A stretch of 36,140 nucleotides of DNA from Mycobacterium sp. E1747 (GTDB lineage: Bacteria > Actinomycetota > Actinomycetes > Mycobacteriales > Mycobacteriaceae), in assembly GCF_001667775.1 (NCBI RefSeq), contig NZ_LZJI01000053.1:1-36140 (forward strand), written 5' to 3'. The notes under the pieces were generated by a model. That model searched no databases. It was not told the DNA's origin and saw nothing but the letters and a program-made list of their open reading frames with translations. The position numbers and the translations under genes were made by a program. Positions 21,501 through 31,285 of the stretch are shown piece after piece. Every line of letters begins with the position of its first letter. Position 1 is the stretch's first letter.

Positions 21501-22749
21501 TCATCTCCTCCAGCACCTGCTGCATCCGCGCCGCCAGGTCGGCCACGCCGAAATCCGCGAACGGTTGGCCCGGACCGGCGGTGCTGAGGAAGAGTTGGTC
21601 ACCGGCGCCGAGGAAGAACAGGCTGAAATGCCCCACGGGCCCATGATTGGTGTAACTCGCCGTCGCCGGCGAGCCGGCGAGGTCCAAGGTCAGCCGCATC
21701 GGCAGGAAGTTGATGCCGACGCGGCTCGCCGCCTGCCGCAGGCCGTCGCTCTCCAGGGTGTGCACCGGAAACCGCTGGTGGTGCAGCAGCTCGCGGATTC
21801 GAATGTCGACGTGTTTGCAGAATTCGGCGACCGTGCCCGTGGGCGGGGTGTCCAGCACCAGCGGCACCACCCCAGCGAACATGCCGGGAAGCGTCTTCGA
21901 CTCCTGGCTCACCCGCCGGCTCACCGGGAAGTCGAGCGCGACCTGCGAACCGCTTCCCGACCAGGCCCGCACCAGGAGCGCGCACGCCGCGGTGGTGACG
22001 GAAAACCGGCGGATGCCCAGCTTCTTGGACAGCTCCTTGATCCGCGTGGTGACGGACGGGTCGAGCTGGACGGACGCCGACGGCGAGTAGTGGTCTTTGC
22101 CGCTCGCGGCCTCGGCCGGGCGATCGACCCACGCGCTTTCCGGTGGAAGGTTGTTACTCCAATACGCCTGATCTTCTGAGTAGTCGGCAGACGCTTCGTA
22201 TTTGGACTCGATGTCGACCAAATCCTGCGCCGAGCCGAAATAGGCGTCAGGAATGGGTTTTCCGGCGACCATCGCGGAATAAATCGTGGAAACTCGACGG
22301 CATACCAGCGCCATCCCCAATCCGTCGATTGCGATGTGGTGGCAGCAACCGAACAAATAAAACTCGTCAGCCCGTGTTTGGAATAACACGAATTGGAACA
22401 GCTGACCGTTCAACGCCATCGGGGTGCGCTGGATCGACGACGCCATCGCGCGCGCTTCTCCGACGGGATCGGGCAGCGACGTCAGGTCGTGGAATGCCAG
22501 CTCGACGTCGGGGTAATCGATCGGTTTCTGGACGACGTGGCCGTCGACCTCAAAGAACGAAACCCGGCCCGGCTCGGCTTCGGCGACGGCTTGCGTGATC
22601 GCCCGCTGGAGGGCATCGCGATCGAGCGAACCTTCGATCTTGATCAGCAGGCCGAGCTGCCACTCCGTGCCGACGTAGCCCGTTTCCTGCGAGAGCCAGA
22701 TATCAAGCTGGCCGCGCGTCAGCGGAAGTGCGCCATCACCAACTTCCAT
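12505..22749 (-). CDS. mps1: GPL nonribosomal peptide synthetase Mps1/PstA (C-A-T-E-C-A-T-E-C)
   Basis: This 3414-residue synthetase starts the GPL lipopeptide. Domains: starter C1 about 6-430 (HHIAIDG at 137), which should accept a fatty acyl chain; A1 (core Asp646); T1 Ser979; E1 (HHLAVDG at 1152); C2 (HHIVVDG at 1633); A2 (core Asp2133); T2 Ser2481; E2 (HH at 2652); C3 (HHIVLDG at 3134) ending the protein. The specificity positions read DFWTVAAVCK for A1, close to known Phe codes, and DFWSVGMVHK for A2, close to the Thr code DFWNIGMVHK. With two E domains this predicts D-Phe-D-allo-Thr. I chose ATG 22749 ([19 protein letters not shown]) because it matches the N-terminus of GPL Mps1 proteins and has GGGGGAG upstream. 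A start at 22902 would overlap mbtH by over 100 bases. All motifs are intact, with no frameshift. Confidence 0.96.
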   Translation of the reverse strand: MEVGDGALPLTRGQLDIWLSQETGYVGTEWQLGLLIKIEGSLDRDALQRAITQAVAEAEPGRVSFFEVDGHVVQKPIDYPDVELAFHDLTSLPDPVGEARAMASSIQRTPMALNGQLFQFVLFQTRADEFYLFGCCHHIAIDGLGMALVCRRVSTIYSAMVAGKPIPDAYFGSAQDLVDIESKYEASADYSEDQAYWSNNLPPESAWVDRPAEAASGKDHYSPSASVQLDPSVTTRIKELSKKLGIRRFSVTTAACALLVRAWSGSGSQVALDFPVSRRVSQESKTLPGMFAGVVPLVLDTPPTGTVAEFCKHVDIRIRELLHHQRFPVHTLESDGLRQAASRVGINFLPMRLTLDLAGSPATASYTNHGPVGHFSLFFLGAGDQLFLSTAGPGQPFADFGVADLAARMQQVLEEMTADPERWLSSIDLLTADEPAQLDEWSNRAALTQPAPEPVSIPVAFAEHVQRTPEALAVTCAAKSLTYAELDEASNRLAHLLAGHGAGPGERVAVMFPRCTDAIVAMLAVLKTGAAYVPIDPAHAAARMEFVLSDATPSAVITTADLRSRLDGRDLLVVDVHDPDVEKQPGTALPAPAPDNVAYIIYTSGTTGTPKGVAIPHLNVTWLIESLDEGLPKGQVWTQCHSAAFDFSVWEIFGALLRGRRLLVVPESVASSPDELHDLLVAEKVSVLTQTPSSVAMLPEQGLESTALVVAGEACPTDVVDRWAAPGRVMLDAYGPTETTVCATISKPLTPGTGVVPIGSPISGAAMFVLDKWLQPVPAGVVGELYLAGRGVGIGYVRRAGLTASRFVANPFGGPGARMYRTGDLVCWGEDGQLQYFGRSDEQVKIRGYRIELGEIQSVLKALDGVGQAAVIAREDRPGDKRLVGYITGTADPAAIRAALADRLPPYMVPAAVVVLETLPLTGNGKLDKRALPAPEYATAEYRAPGDPVEEILADIYAQVLGLERVGVDASFFDLGGDSIMSMQVVARARAAGILFRPRDVFVEQSVARLARVAEVAADGAAGAGDDGVGPVVATPIMRWLHSIDGPIEQFNQTMVVQAPAGASEDDVVAVLQALLDRHAALRLRADDDGAGGWSLRVPEVGAVDARSCVHAVEALSEEALAQARSRLSPAAGVMVSAAWAQSTGQLALIIHHLAVDGVSWRILLEDFNIAWAQRHNGQPIALPAPGTSFARWSSLLQEYAHRPDVVARADEWRQVAATPAALPAVQPDADTYVTAGQLSASLDVETTRLLLGEAPAAFHAGVGDILLIAFGLAFAEFLGTGAAPIGIDVEGHGRQEELFPRVDLSRTVGWFTTKYPVALKCGRLNWSQVVAGEPALGPVIKAAKEQLRALPDGLTYGLLRYLNDDMDLDGADPVIGFNYLGRLGAGADLPDELWRVSHDSLAVAAVATAVPMPLAHTVELNAGTMDTEAGPHLQANWTWAPSALDQERVNRLSQLWFEALAGICAHVRAGGGGLTPSDIAPAQLSQQQIDSLCRQGGVADVLPLTPVQQGLLFHTAFAQDMDDLYAVQLGITVSGALDAARLREAVHTVVKRHPNLVARFSEDFGEPVQVIPADPQMSWRYLELDGDNIDEQVEQVCADERAAVCDLADKPSFRGALIRTAADRHRFVLTIHHIVVDGWSLPVLLQEVFASYYGERLPAAPSYRSFVTWLTNQDRAAAQAAWAQALAGFETPTLVGPLGQIGKRGVAAFHVPADTTHALGELARSCRTTISTVLQGAWTQLLTWLTGQHDVAFGTAVSGRPTELPGADAMVGLLINTVPVRATITATTTVADLLDQLQRLHNDTVDYQHLALPEIHRVTGHDQLFDTLFLYENYPIDAHALLGVHELAITDFSSREYNHYPLSVVASPGHELSLRVEFDTEVFTAAAVNTLIERLQQVMVAMTADPARRLSSIDLLDAVEHSRLDDWGNRPVLAEAGPKLASIPELFAAQAARAPEAVAITHLDRSWTYGEVEEHANRLAHLLVSRGAGPGERVAVLFPRTAEAVVAILAVLKTGAAYLPVDPSVPAARIEFVLGDAAPIAAVTTAEVRSRLDGQNLDVIDFDDPAVAAQSVDGLPAPSPDHIAYIIYTSGTTGTPKGVAVPHRNVTQLLESLDAQLALGQVWTQCHSLAFDFSVWEIFGSLLYGGRLVIVPDAVVRSPEELHAMLVREQVSVLSQTPSAFYALQTADSLAPELGQQLKLQTVVFGGEALEPHRLGKWLHNHPGLPRLINMYGITETTVHASFREIVDGDVDTNASPIGVPLAHLGFFVLDGWLRPVPEGVVGELYVAGRGLAYGYVGRSGLSATRFVACPFGGSGARMYRTGDLVRWGADGQLQYMGRADEQVKIRGYRIELGEVHAALAALDGVNEAAVIAREDRPGDKRLVGYVTGTADPAEIRNQLGERLPTYMVPTAVVVLEALPLTVNGKLDTRALPAPEYSDADHYRAPSTAIEEILAGIYAQVLGVERVGVDDSFFDLGGDSILSMQVVARARAAGVVCRPRDIFVEQTVARLARVATLATDDDVVDEGVGPVVATPIMRWLHSVDGPVEQFNQTMVVQAPAGVNEADVVLVLQALLDRHAMLRLRVDDDGAGGWSLRVPEVGEVDAAGCVHTVEKLSDAALSTAVSQLNPASGAMLRAVWVPGTGQLALIIHHLAVDGVSWRILLEDLNIAWAQHHGGQPVALPTGGMSFARWSSLLAEHARRPEVVDTAEAWRQISSTPAPLPSVRPDIDTYVSAGQLSVSLDADTTRLLLGEVPAAFHAGVQDILLIAFGLAWAQFVGTGAPIGIDVEGHGRQEELGPQVDLSRTVGWFTTKYPVALQVGGLSWGQVVAGEAELGVLVKAAKEQLRALPDGLTYGLLRYLNPDVELDVSDPVIGFNYLGRLGGAGDLSSELWRLDQDSLASAGAATAVPMPLPHTVELNAGTLDTAGGPLLQANWTWARSALDEGQVARLGELWFDALSGICSHVRNGGGGLTPSDLAPARLTQADIDELCQRYPIADVLPLTPLQQGLLFHTGSEHGSDDLYAVQLDISVSGALDPHRLRDAVHTTIKRHPNVVAHFIEDFGEPVQVLSAEPALSWHYVELDAEDAEPEEQIQRLCAAERAAVCDLAERPPFRAALIRTADNRHRFVLTNHHIVLDGWSKPILLQEIFAAYYGVQLPAPVPYRKFVAWLAAQDRGAAQAAWRRVLAGFDTPTLVGPPGRVALGPRGVSSFQVSAETTRALGELARSCHTTVSTVLQGAWAQLLMWLTGQHDVTFGTAVSGRPTDLAGADQMVGLLINTVPVRATIGAETTIADLLNQLQGAYNDTLEHQHLALNEIHRVTGHDQLFDTMFVYENYPIDTAALSAVDELAISGFTNREYNHYPLSVQAVPGHEIGLRVEFDTEVFDTGRIERLVERFRRVLEAMTADVEEQS
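14722..14815. repeat. E2 copy of the near-identical inter-module DNA block
   Basis: Partner of the block at 10229-10322, with 93 of 94 positions identical. The two copies are in direct orientation about 4.5 kb apart, so recombination between them would delete one complete module's worth of DNA while keeping the reading frame. Confidence 0.9.
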
Positions 22750-22789
22750 CGACTCCCCCAAAGCCTCACCCGCCCCATACCCCGACTCG

Positions 22790-23020
22790 TTACTGGTCAA
22801 AACCCCGGCCCGTTGCGAGCTTGTCTCGCAGGCTCTTTGGCCGAATATCGGGCCAGTTTTGTTCGATGTATTCCAGACATGCGGCGCGATCCGCCTCGCC
22901 ATAGACCACTTTCCAGCCCGCTGGAACGTCGGCGAAGGCCGGCCAGAGGCTGTGCTGCTCCTCGTCGTTTACCAAGACGAAAAAACTGCCGTTGTCGTCG
23001 TCGAACGGATTGATGCTCAC
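22790..23020 (-). CDS. mbtH: MbtH-like NRPS accessory protein
   Basis: This 76-residue protein binds adenylation domains and is needed for their folding or activity. It carries the full family signature: [11 protein letters not shown] (about residues 13-23), then PAGW and [17 protein letters not shown] to the C-terminus. The start is GTG 23020 ([18 protein letters not shown]), with GGAGAA two bases upstream. An in-frame ATG at 23062 would add 14 residues unlike the family. It ends 40 bases before the mps1 start, so mbtH-mps1-mps2 is one operon and this copy serves the four A domains of Mps1/Mps2. Confidence 0.95.
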   Translation of the reverse strand: MSINPFDDDNGSFFVLVNDEEQHSLWPAFADVPAGWKVVYGEADRAACLEYIEQNWPDIRPKSLRDKLATGRGFDQ

Positions 23021-23049
23021 AGTTCTCCAAGCTGCTAGTTGACATGAGT

Positions 23050-23068
23050 GGAACGGTTCCAAACCATA
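23050..23068 (-). promoter_or_regulatory. Candidate operator and -10 element for mbtH-mps1-mps2
   Basis: GGAACGGTTCC (23050-23060) is a perfect palindrome about a central base, 30 bases before the mbtH GTG. On the minus strand TATGGT (23068-23063) could be a -10 element, which would put the palindrome over the transcription start, a typical repressor position. No good -35 is seen. The palindrome is certain; its function is a guess. Confidence 0.35.
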
Positions 23069-23165
23069 CTGGAGCCACTAGCGTGCGTCCGAGATTTGGA
23101 CAAAGTTCCCGGGGTGACCCGTCAGGCTCTTAATGCGCCCTAAAGATTGGGCTGGTACAGGGCTA

Positions 23166-23191
23166 CGCAGCGGCCGCCGTTGGCCGCTGTG
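23166..23191. repeat. Strong GC-rich hairpin in the mbtH-mmpS4 intergenic region
   Basis: CGCAGCGGCC (23166-23175) pairs with GGCCGCTGTG (23182-23191) around a 6-base loop, with one G-U pair. There is no U-run on either side. It could end a divergent leader transcript or form a structured 5' leader element. It lies about 150 bases upstream of the mbtH start codon. Confidence 0.55.
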
Positions 23192-23653
23192 ACCTTCAGC
23201 AATGGCTTACCGGCGCGGCTCGCAATTGGGCAAGGTCGACCTTCTAGGACGATGGAATTTTGGGTGCTTGTCGTTGCCTAGGATACCGGGGCGCGAGCCT
23301 CGGCAAAAATCACGACGAGGCGAGGCCCTTCCGGTCGGCGACGGAGCCACGAAAACGGACGCAAATCCCCCCACAGACGCACCGGCCGGTGCCCCTTGAC
23401 TACGGCTGCGGATCGTCGTTAGCTGACCGGGGCTGCCGATGGTCAGCGACCCCGAGTTGGGCGGCAGGCGCCGGCCTGCTGAACCAGCCGGGTGAAAATC
23501 GAAAAGTGCCGTTACGCATGCGGTATGCAATTACGATCCCGTATCTCCTCGTCGAAGGGCTGATACGGAGACCGCTGGCGTGGTTTACTCATGAAGACCT
23601 GGTCGCGCTCCCCCGGGGGCGGGGCTCGTAAGAGGTGCCGGAGCACGACTAGT

Positions 23654-23685
23654 CTGCGGCGTACACGGCGATCGATGTGCCGCAG
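23654..23685. promoter_or_regulatory. Interrupted dyad upstream of mmpS4
   Basis: CTGCGGC (23654-23660) and GCCGCAG (23679-23685) are inverted. The interior continues the symmetry with ACA and TGT (in GTACA and ATGT), giving a larger imperfect dyad. It lies about 85 bases before the mmpS4 start, a plausible regulator site. No known regulator motif was recognised. Confidence 0.35.
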
Positions 23686-23768
23686 TCTGGTCTCGCGATC
23701 CGCATGTAACAGTTTGTTCGGGCCGGCGGATATGGCAAGAGACGTCAACACGGGCGGAAGGGGGTGCT

Positions 23769-24371
23769 GTGGTCGATCCCGACGTGCGGACCCGGCCCGA
23801 TATCGCCATCACGAAAGGCCGCGACATCAGCCAACAGTCTGACCGCCGACGCCGTTTTCTGCCTTTTGCCCGCCGATCGTCAGAAGAGGTCGGCGGGATC
23901 CGGGCGCCTCGGGAAAACCGCCGGAGTCGCGGCGCCGGGATCTTCAGACTTTTGAAGCAAGTGTGGATCCCATTGGTGATCGCGGCCGTCGTTGCCGCAG
24001 GCGGATTAACGGTTGCCCGTCTGCACGGGATATTCGGATCCGAAAAGCGCCCTTCGTACGCCGACACCCGGCAACAAGACACCAAGCCGTTCAACCCCAA
24101 GCATGTGAAGTACGAGGTCTTCGGGCCACCCGGCACAACAGCCGACATCAGCTATTTCGACGCGAATGGTGAGCCGAATCACATCAACGACATCCATCTT
24201 CCTTGGTCGTTCGATATCGCGACCACCCTGCCTTCGATCGTGGGAAACGTTGTCGCGCAGGGCGATAGCGAGACGCTGGGGTGCCGCATAGTGGTGGATG
24301 GTGTGGTCAAAGCCGAGAGGATCTCACACGAGTTGAACGCGTTCACCTACTGCGTGCTGACAGCCACATGA
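23769..24371 (+). CDS. mmpS4: MmpS4, membrane-anchored periplasmic partner of MmpL4
   Basis: This 200-residue MmpS family protein helps MmpL4a/b assemble and export GPL across the cell envelope. An unusually long, Arg-rich cytoplasmic N-terminus (about 1-63) precedes one membrane segment ([19 protein letters not shown], about 67-85). The periplasmic beta-domain follows, with [21 protein letters not shown] and the two conserved Cys in LGCRIVVDG and FTYCVL that should form a disulphide. The start is GTG 23769 with GGAAGGGGG upstream. A later start would shorten the basic tail, and MmpS proteins are often about 140-150 residues, so the first about 50 residues are uncertain. Its stop overlaps the mmpL4a start (ATGA), so the two are translationally coupled. 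Confidence 0.92.
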   Translation: MVDPDVRTRPDIAITKGRDISQQSDRRRRFLPFARRSSEEVGGIRAPRENRRSRGAGIFRLLKQVWIPLVIAAVVAAGGLTVARLHGIFGSEKRPSYADTRQQDTKPFNPKHVKYEVFGPPGTTADISYFDANGEPNHINDIHLPWSFDIATTLPSIVGNVVAQGDSETLGCRIVVDGVVKAERISHELNAFTYCVLTAT

Positions 24372-27259
24372 GCAATCAAGATTTGGCTACCGAGCGGGCC
24401 TCGCAACCATTCTTCGCGCGGATGATCCACCGGTTCTCCGTGCCGATCATTTTGGGTTGGCTGGGCATCGCGGTGCTTATCAGCATCGGCGTTCCGTCGC
24501 TGGAACAAGTCGAGGCAGAGCACGCGGTATCGCTGAGTCCGATCGGCGCACCCTCATTCAAAGCGATGGAGCGCCTCGGTCAGGACTTCAAGGAAACCAA
24601 CTCCGGCGCTTTGGCAATGATCCTGCTGGAAAGTCAACAGCCACTCGGCGACGATGCGCACCACTACTACGACCGTCTGGTTCGCCTTCTCGAAGACGAC
24701 CACAAGCATGTGCAGCACGTCCAAAACTTCTGGGGCGACCCCATCACCCGGGGCGCGGCGCAAAGCCAAGATGGGAAGGCCGCATACGTCCAGGTGAACC
24801 TGAACGGAACCCAGGGCGGCAGCGCGGGTGACGAATCCGTCGCAGCGGTCCGCAAGATCGTGCAGAAGGCGGAGCCGCCCGCGGGTCTCAAAGTCTATGT
24901 CACGGGCCCTGCGCCGATCGTCGCCGACATGAATATCGCCGGCCAGAAGACGGTCATGTTGGTCACCGTGGCGAGTCTCGCCGTAATCTTCATCACCCTG
25001 CTGCTCGTCTACCGATCAGTCGTCACCGTAATTCTCTTGCTCTTGATCGTCGGGCTCGAATTGCAGATCGCCCGCGGAATGGTCGCTTTGCTCGGCCACT
25101 TAGGAATCGTTGGCCTCACCACTTTCGCCGTCAACCTATTGGTCGCTGCGGTAATCGCGACGGGAACCGACTACGGGATATTTTTCGTCGGCCGGTACCA
25201 AGAAGCCCGGTCGCTTGGCGAGAGCCGAGAAGTCGCTTTCTACACTACATTTGGCAGCGTCGCCAAGGTCGTCTTGGCGTCGGGTCTGACCATTGCCGGG
25301 GCGGTACTGTGCCTCAGCTTCACCCGCCTTCCCTACTTCCAGCCACTCGGCATTCCGTGCGCGGTCGGCATCGCGATCGCGGTGCTCGTCGCGCTTACTC
25401 TGGGGCCGGCATTGCTTGCCGCCGGCGGCCGTTTCGGGCTCTTCGAAGCGAAGCGGCCCATCTCGACGCACCGATGGCGACGATTCGGCACGGCCATTGT
25501 TCGGTGGCCGGCGCCGATCCTGATCGCGTCATTGGCGATCGCGCTCATCGGGTTGCTGACGCTGCCGAATTACAAGCCGAGCTACGACGATCAGAAATTC
25601 ATCCCGCAGAGCATTCCGGCCAACGTCGGGTACGCGGCCGCCGAACGGCACTTCCCTGGCTCGCGAATGATGATGCCGGAAATTCTGCTGGTCGAGACGG
25701 ATCATGATTTGCGCAACCCGACGGACATGTTGGTCATCAACAAACTGGCGAAAGGGGTTCTCGCGGTCCCGGGAATTTCTACCGTGCAGACCGTTACCCG
25801 GCCGGAAGGGGTCCCGCTTCAGCACACGACGATTCCGTGGATCATGAGCATGTCGCAGGCGAGCCAATTGCAGAACATGGCATTCCAGAAAGACCGTATG
25901 GATGACATGCTCAAGCAGGCTGAAGAGATGGGCAAGATGATCGCCATCATGGAGCACATGGTGGGCCTGATGCGTGAGCTGGTGACTACGACCCACCAGA
26001 TGGTCGGCACAACGCATGAAATGCAAGACGTGACTTCCGAATTGCGCGACCACATCTCGAATTTCGAGGATTTCTTCCGGCCGATTCGCAGCTACTTCTA
26101 CTGGGAACGCCACTGCTACGACATTCCGGTCTGCTTCTCGCTCAGATCCATCTTCGACGCGCTCGACGGCGTCGACGAGATCAACGACAAGTTGCAGGCC
26201 CTGGTGGGCAACCTCGATCAGCTGGATGTCGTACTGCCGCAGATGGTCATGGAGATCCCTCCGATGATCGAGATCATGAAGGGCATGCGCAGCATGATGC
26301 TGACGATGCACAGCACCATGTCCGGCGTCATGGGTCAGATGGATTCGAGCGTCAAGGATCCGAGCGCGATGGGGCAGGCTTTCGACGCTTCCCGAAACGA
26401 CGACTCCTTCTATCTGCCGCCAGGAATCATCGACGGCTCCGATGCCTTCAAGCGGGTCGAGAAGGTGTTCATGTCGCCGGACGGCAAGGACTTCCGGCTG
26501 CTCATTTCGCAGCGGGGTGACCCGGCGACACCCGAGGGTCTTTCGCGGGTGGAGGCCATCAAGACGGCGGCCGAAGAGTCGCTGAAGGGCACGCCTCTGG
26601 AAAACGCCAAAATCTATCTCACCGGAACCGCAGCGATAACCAAAGATCTGGTGGACGGCTCCAAGTTCGACCTCTTGATTGCCGGCGTCTCGGCGCTCTG
26701 CCTGATTTTCATCATCATGCTGATCATGACGCGCAGTTTCATTGCCGCGATGGTGATCGTGGGAACGGTCTTGCTCTCCTTGGGGGCGTCCTTCGGCCTG
26801 TCCATCCTGGTCTGGCAGGACTTGCTTCACGCACCGCTGCACTGGACCGTGCTATCGACGTCGGTGATCGTCCTCTTGGCGGTGGGTTCTGACTACAACC
26901 TGTTGTTGGTGTCCCGCATGAAAGAGGAATTGGGCGCCGGCATCAACACCGGCATCATCCGTGCCATGGGCGGCACCGGCAAGGTCGTCACCAACGCCGG
27001 CTTGGTGTTTGCGTTCACCATGGGGTCGATGGTGGTCAGCGACCTGCGCAGCATCGGCCAGGTGGGCACGACGATCGGCATGGGCCTGCTGTTCGACACG
27101 TTGGTCGTCCGCGCATTCATGACGCCGTCGGTTGCCGCGCTGCTGGGGCGCTGGTTCTGGTGGCCGCAGCGCGTGCGGCCACGCCCGGCCAGCGCCCTGC
27201 TCAGGCCGACGGGACCGCGCCCGTTGGTGCGTTCCCTGTTGCTGAAAGATTCGCGATAA
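24368..27259 (+). CDS. mmpL4a: MmpL4a, RND-family GPL transporter
   Basis: This 963-residue MmpL protein exports GPL or its precursor using the proton gradient. It has 12 membrane segments: TM1 about 26-44, TM2-6 about 200-370, TM7 about 400-420 and TM8-12 about 765-925. The two proton-relay Asp-Tyr pairs are Asp268-Tyr269 ([10 protein letters not shown]4) and Asp842-Tyr843 ([10 protein letters not shown]10). The second periplasmic loop holds Met-rich amphipathic helices (about 500-560) and a close Cys pair, Cys583 and Cys589, in [12 protein letters not shown]. The start is ATG 24368, overlapping the mmpS4 stop; upstream in-frame codons belong to the mmpS4 region. It is followed 37 bases later by the paralogue mmpL4b. 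Confidence 0.95.
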   Translation: MSNQDLATERASQPFFARMIHRFSVPIILGWLGIAVLISIGVPSLEQVEAEHAVSLSPIGAPSFKAMERLGQDFKETNSGALAMILLESQQPLGDDAHHYYDRLVRLLEDDHKHVQHVQNFWGDPITRGAAQSQDGKAAYVQVNLNGTQGGSAGDESVAAVRKIVQKAEPPAGLKVYVTGPAPIVADMNIAGQKTVMLVTVASLAVIFITLLLVYRSVVTVILLLLIVGLELQIARGMVALLGHLGIVGLTTFAVNLLVAAVIATGTDYGIFFVGRYQEARSLGESREVAFYTTFGSVAKVVLASGLTIAGAVLCLSFTRLPYFQPLGIPCAVGIAIAVLVALTLGPALLAAGGRFGLFEAKRPISTHRWRRFGTAIVRWPAPILIASLAIALIGLLTLPNYKPSYDDQKFIPQSIPANVGYAAAERHFPGSRMMMPEILLVETDHDLRNPTDMLVINKLAKGVLAVPGISTVQTVTRPEGVPLQHTTIPWIMSMSQASQLQNMAFQKDRMDDMLKQAEEMGKMIAIMEHMVGLMRELVTTTHQMVGTTHEMQDVTSELRDHISNFEDFFRPIRSYFYWERHCYDIPVCFSLRSIFDALDGVDEINDKLQALVGNLDQLDVVLPQMVMEIPPMIEIMKGMRSMMLTMHSTMSGVMGQMDSSVKDPSAMGQAFDASRNDDSFYLPPGIIDGSDAFKRVEKVFMSPDGKDFRLLISQRGDPATPEGLSRVEAIKTAAEESLKGTPLENAKIYLTGTAAITKDLVDGSKFDLLIAGVSALCLIFIIMLIMTRSFIAAMVIVGTVLLSLGASFGLSILVWQDLLHAPLHWTVLSTSVIVLLAVGSDYNLLLVSRMKEELGAGINTGIIRAMGGTGKVVTNAGLVFAFTMGSMVVSDLRSIGQVGTTIGMGLLFDTLVVRAFMTPSVAALLGRWFWWPQRVRPRPASALLRPTGPRPLVRSLLLKDSR

Positions 27260-27296
27260 GTGGCGGGCTTTTACGTTTGGCCGGGAACGGGGCCGC

Positions 27297-30209
27297 ATGA
27301 GTAGCCCGCCCCCGCGCGCCTTTTCCGCGTCGCGGATGGTTCGCAGGCTCGCGCTGCTGATCATCCTGGCCTGGGTGGCGTTCACACTGCTGGTTTCGTT
27401 CGGTGTTCCGTGGCTCGAGACGGTCGGACGAGAGCATTCCGTCCCGATGGCTCCGCAGGATGCCCCGGCGGTACAGGCGATGCAGCGGATGGGCAAGGAC
27501 TTCAAGGAGTCCGACTCGGACAGTTTCGCGATGCTCGTGCTGGAGGGCCAGCAGCCACTCGGCGACGACGCGCACGCGTACTACGACCGGCTGGTCCGCG
27601 ATTTGCGGGCGGACAGCAAACACATCGAACACGTGCAGGACCTGTGGGGCGATCGGCTCACCGCGGCGGGCGCGCAAAGCCCGGACAGCAAAGCCGTCTA
27701 CGTCCAGATGAATCTCGCCGGTAACCAGGGCACGACCCTGGGCCAGGACTCGATTGCATCGGTGCGCCAGATCATCGCGCGAAACCCGCCGCCCCCGGGG
27801 CTGCACGCGTATGTCACCGGGCCCGCGGCGCTCGTTTCGGATATGCAGCACGCTGGTGACAGTTCCATCCTGAAGATGACCGTGATCGGCGCGGTGATCA
27901 TCTTTACGGTGTTGATGTTCGTCTACCGGTCGGTCTTCACCGTGATTTTTCTGCTGATCACGGTCGGGATCGAGGTATTTGCGGCCCGGGGGGTTATCGC
28001 ATTCCTCGGCGACAACGGCATTGTCGCGCTCTCCACGTTCGCCATCAACTTGCTGGTAGCCCTCGCCATGGCCGCCGGCACCGACTACGGCATCTTCTTC
28101 TTCGGCCGGTATCAGGAGGCTCGCCAGGCGGGCGAGGACCGAGAAACGGCCTTCGATACCACCTACCGCGGCGTCGCGCCCGTTGTCCTGGGTTCCGGTC
28201 TGACGATCTCCGGGGCGATGCTGTGCCTGAGCTTCACCAGGATGCCGATCTTCCAGACCATCGGTGTGCCGTGCGCTGTGGGCATGCTCGTTTCGGTGCT
28301 GATCGCTCTGACCCTGGTTCCTGCGGTCATCACCGTCGGCAGCGGATTCGGGCTATTCGATCCCAAGCATTACATCGGGTTTGGGCGGTGGCGCCGCGTC
28401 GGGACCGCAATCGTCCGTTGGCCGGTGCCGATCCTGGTCGCGACCATCGCGGTCGCCCTGGTTGGCCTGGTGACCTTGCCCGGCTACAAGACGAGCTACA
28501 ACGACCGGGCGTATATCCCGAAGGACATTCCGGCGAATGTCGGTTATGCCGCGGCCGATCGCCACTTCTCTCAGTCCCGGATGATGCCGGAAATCCTGAT
28601 GATCGAAGCCGATCACGACATGCGCAACCCTGCGGATTTCCTGGTGTTGCACCGACTGGCGAAGGGAATCTTCCAGGTTCACGGGATCTCGCGCGTGCAG
28701 GGCATAACCCGGCCCGAGGGCACGCCGATTCAACACACCTCGGTCCCCTTCCTGCTCAGCATGCAACAGGCAATCATTCACGAAGACGTGAAATATATGC
28801 AGGCTCGGATGGACGACCTGGTGGTCCAGGCCGACATGTTGGCCGAGCAGATCAAGCACATGAAGCGGATGTACGAGCTGCAAAAGCAGATGACCGCCCT
28901 GACTCATGATTCGATTGCCAAGACGCATGAGATGTTTGAGGTCGTTAGTGACCTTCGAGACGACTTATCGAATTTCGAAGATTTCTTCCGCCCCATTAGA
29001 AGTTATTTCTACTGGGAACGGCATTGCTACGACATTCCCATCTGCTTCGCGCTCCGCAACATCTTCGACACGCTCGATGGTGTCGACACGCTGAGCGACA
29101 AGATGAAAGAAATGCTCGTCCATCTCGACCACATGGATGCGCTCATGCCTCAGCTGCTCGAGCAGTTCCCGCCAATGATCGCGATGTCCGAGGACATGCG
29201 ACAGATGATGCTGACGAATCACAGCACCATGTCCGGGATCATCGGCCAGATGGACAGCAACGACAAGGACGCCGTCGCGATGGGTGAGGCGTTCGACGCC
29301 TCCAAGAATGACGACTCTTTCTATCTCCCCCAGGACATTTTCGAGAATGCAGATTTCAAGAAGGCGATGAGCCAGTTCCTGTCTCCGGATGGAAAAGCGG
29401 CTCGGTTCATCATCTCCCACCTAGGCGACCCCGCGACGCCCGAAGGGGTGGCGCGAATCGACAAGATCAGGACCGCCGCGGAAGAGGCGCTCAAGAACAC
29501 GCCGCTGGAGAATTCCAAGATCTTCATCGCCGGCACCGCGTCGACGTACAAGGACTTCCGCGACGGATCCACCTATGACCTCTTCATCGCCGGCGTCGGT
29601 GCGCTCTGCCTGATTTTCATCATCATGCTCATCCTGACGAGAAGCTTTGTGGCGGCACTTGTCATTGTGGGCACGGTGGCCCTTTCATTGGGCGCCTCGT
29701 TCGGGCTTTCGGTACTGATCTGGCAGTACATCCTTGGCATCAAGTTGCACTGGATGGTGCTGCCGATGTCCGTGATCGTCCTCTTGGCGGTGGGATCCGA
29801 CTACAACCTATTGCTGGTGTCCCGGATGAAAGAGGAGTTGGCCGGCGGCATAAAGACGGGCATCATCCGCGCGATGGGGGGTACCGGCAAAGTCGTGACC
29901 AACGCCGGCCTGGTGTTCGCGTTCACGATGGCTTCGATGGTGGTCAGTGACCTGCGGATCATCGGTCAGGTCGGTACCACGATCGGACTCGGTCTGTTGT
30001 TCGACACCTTGATCGTGCGTTCCTTCATGACGCCCACGATCGCCACGATCCTCGGACGTTGGTTCTGGTGGCCGCAGGTCGTCCGGCCCCGGCCGGCCAG
30101 TCTGATGCTGCGCTCCGAGGGCCCACGTCCGCTAGTGCGTTCCGTCCTGCTGCACCGGGAGTTCGGCGACGATGCGCCGACGGCGGAATTACCAAGGACT
30201 ACCGTCTAG
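27297..30209 (+). CDS. mmpL4b: MmpL4b, RND-family GPL transporter
   Basis: This 970-residue MmpL is clearly paralogous to MmpL4a over its full length. Both are required for GPL export in M. smegmatis and M. abscessus, so they are not simply redundant. The relay pairs are Asp263-Tyr264 (GTDYGIFF) and Asp835-Tyr836 (GSDYNLLL). The periplasmic Cys pair is Cys577 and Cys583 in [12 protein letters not shown], and the adjacent helices are again Met-rich ([18 protein letters not shown]). It ends with an extra polar tail ([18 protein letters not shown]) that MmpL4a lacks. The ATG at 27297 has GGGAACGGGG upstream. The reading frame is intact. Confidence 0.95.
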   Translation: MSSPPPRAFSASRMVRRLALLIILAWVAFTLLVSFGVPWLETVGREHSVPMAPQDAPAVQAMQRMGKDFKESDSDSFAMLVLEGQQPLGDDAHAYYDRLVRDLRADSKHIEHVQDLWGDRLTAAGAQSPDSKAVYVQMNLAGNQGTTLGQDSIASVRQIIARNPPPPGLHAYVTGPAALVSDMQHAGDSSILKMTVIGAVIIFTVLMFVYRSVFTVIFLLITVGIEVFAARGVIAFLGDNGIVALSTFAINLLVALAMAAGTDYGIFFFGRYQEARQAGEDRETAFDTTYRGVAPVVLGSGLTISGAMLCLSFTRMPIFQTIGVPCAVGMLVSVLIALTLVPAVITVGSGFGLFDPKHYIGFGRWRRVGTAIVRWPVPILVATIAVALVGLVTLPGYKTSYNDRAYIPKDIPANVGYAAADRHFSQSRMMPEILMIEADHDMRNPADFLVLHRLAKGIFQVHGISRVQGITRPEGTPIQHTSVPFLLSMQQAIIHEDVKYMQARMDDLVVQADMLAEQIKHMKRMYELQKQMTALTHDSIAKTHEMFEVVSDLRDDLSNFEDFFRPIRSYFYWERHCYDIPICFALRNIFDTLDGVDTLSDKMKEMLVHLDHMDALMPQLLEQFPPMIAMSEDMRQMMLTNHSTMSGIIGQMDSNDKDAVAMGEAFDASKNDDSFYLPQDIFENADFKKAMSQFLSPDGKAARFIISHLGDPATPEGVARIDKIRTAAEEALKNTPLENSKIFIAGTASTYKDFRDGSTYDLFIAGVGALCLIFIIMLILTRSFVAALVIVGTVALSLGASFGLSVLIWQYILGIKLHWMVLPMSVIVLLAVGSDYNLLLVSRMKEELAGGIKTGIIRAMGGTGKVVTNAGLVFAFTMASMVVSDLRIIGQVGTTIGLGLLFDTLIVRSFMTPTIATILGRWFWWPQVVRPRPASLMLRSEGPRPLVRSVLLHREFGDDAPTAELPRTTV

Positions 30210-30326
30210 ATGGCAATTCATTCTCACATGGCGCTGCGTCGGCCCTGCGTTGTTCGCTGTTCGCCGAAGATGTCACGGAGGAGCATGTACGACCAATCTG
30301 TCCAACGTGATCTCAGCACCATGAAA

Positions 30327-30340
30327 TACTCTCTAGGGTG
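30327..30340 (+). promoter_or_regulatory. Candidate leaderless promoter of drrA
   Basis: TACTCT (30327-30332) fits the mycobacterial TANNNT -10 pattern and ends five bases before the drrA GTG. Transcription would begin at, or one or two bases from, the start codon. No Shine-Dalgarno is present at a usable spacing, which fits leaderless translation. The -35 is weak. Confidence 0.45.
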
Positions 30341-31285
30341 AGCCAACTGGCAATCGAGGTTGTCGACCTAGCAAAGACTTTCGGGCGCGACACACATGCC
30401 CTGCGTGGCGTGAACTTCTCCGTTCCGGCAGGAACGGTGTGTGGTCTGCTCGGCCATAACGGTGCCGGCAAGACGACGACCATCAACATCCTGTCAACAC
30501 TGATTCGCCCTACCGCGGGCCGTGCCACCGTCGCCGGATTCGACATTGTCCGCCAGCCGGCGCAGGTGCGGGCCAGCATCTCGACGACCGGGCAAAAGAG
30601 CGCGATGGATACGTTGCTCACCGGCAGGGAGAATTTGATCCTGTTCGGCAGGCTGCGAGGCCTACGTCGCCGACAGGCAAAGGCTCGTGCCGAAGAGCTG
30701 ATCGAGCAGTTCGACCTGGGCGCGGTCGCCGATCGTCTGATCTCCACCTATTCGGGAGGCATGTGGCGGCGCACGGACGTCGCGTGCGCGCTGATGGTCC
30801 GGCCGAAGGTGCTGTTTCTCGACGAGCCGACCACCGGACTCGACCCACGCAGCCGCCGCGACGTGTGGTCCCTCGTGAGCTCGTTGGCCGGGCAAGGAGT
30901 GACCGTACTGCTGACGACGCAGTACCTGGAAGAAGCGGATCAGCTGAGCGACTCGATCGTCGTGATCGACCACGGGCAGGTGATCGCAAGCGGCACCGCC
31001 GAGGACCTCAAGCGCCGGGTAGGTGCCAGCTATTGCCAGGTGAGCCCCGCTGATCCCGCCGACCTGCCCAGGATCGCGACTGCGCTGGCCGGGTTCGAAG
31101 GGTTGGACGTCGACACCGACACCAACTCGGTATCGGTGTTCGCCCCCGACGGGGTGGCGACACTGGCCGATGTATTCCGCAGGGTCGATGCGCTGGGCAT
31201 TGAACTCGCCGACATCTCGTTGCGCAAGCCCTCACTGGATGAGGCTTTCCTGCATCTCACCGAGCGGACCGTGGCTCGACCATGA
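30338..31285 (+). CDS. drrA: DrrA-family ABC transporter ATP-binding protein
   Basis: This 315-residue ATPase should drive the DrrB/DrrC membrane pair to export a lipid-linked substrate, probably GPL or a GPL sugar precursor given the locus. Walker A is GHNGAGKTT (39-47), the Q-loop is at Gln86, Walker B VLFLDEP ends near 164, and the D-loop GLD is at 167-169. The switch position reads TTQYLEEAD, with Gln where most ABC ATPases have His, as in other DrrA proteins. The ABC signature is YSGGMWRRTDVA, where relatives usually have YSGGMRRRLDLA. The C-terminal region (about 235-315) is the extra domain of this subfamily. It starts at GTG 30338 and overlaps drrB by ATGA. Confidence 0.93.
   Translation: MSQLAIEVVDLAKTFGRDTHALRGVNFSVPAGTVCGLLGHNGAGKTTTINILSTLIRPTAGRATVAGFDIVRQPAQVRASISTTGQKSAMDTLLTGRENLILFGRLRGLRRRQAKARAEELIEQFDLGAVADRLISTYSGGMWRRTDVACALMVRPKVLFLDEPTTGLDPRSRRDVWSLVSSLAGQGVTVLLTTQYLEEADQLSDSIVVIDHGQVIASGTAEDLKRRVGASYCQVSPADPADLPRIATALAGFEGLDVDTDTNSVSVFAPDGVATLADVFRRVDALGIELADISLRKPSLDEAFLHLTERTVARP

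Larger units (their letters stand above)
23021..23768. other. 748-bp divergent control region between mbtH and mmpS4
   Basis: No credible coding sequence was found on either strand: the short open frames lack ribosome sites and family resemblance. It holds the start-side palindrome at 23050-23060, a 10-bp GC-rich hairpin at 23166-23191, and a dyad at 23654-23685. TTGACT at 23396-23401 could be a -35 for the plus strand, but its -10 partner is poor. The length is large for a simple divergent promoter, so long leaders, a small RNA or several regulator sites are possible. Confidence 0.7.

Noticed and set aside
23396..23424. TTGACT with TTAGCT at 17 bases as an mmpS4 promoter
   Set aside because: The -10 matches consensus poorly and it lies about 345 bases before the start codon; it is not strong enough to list.
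23207..23530. 107-codon minus-strand open frame in the mbtH-mmpS4 gap
   Set aside because: No ribosome site, low-complexity Pro/Arg/Ser composition and no recognisable family; it probably arises by chance in GC-rich DNA.
24281..24367. Extended N-terminus for mmpL4a from 24281
   Set aside because: These codons overlap mmpS4 in another frame and do not resemble an MmpL N-terminus; the ATG at 24368 with ATGA coupling fits better.
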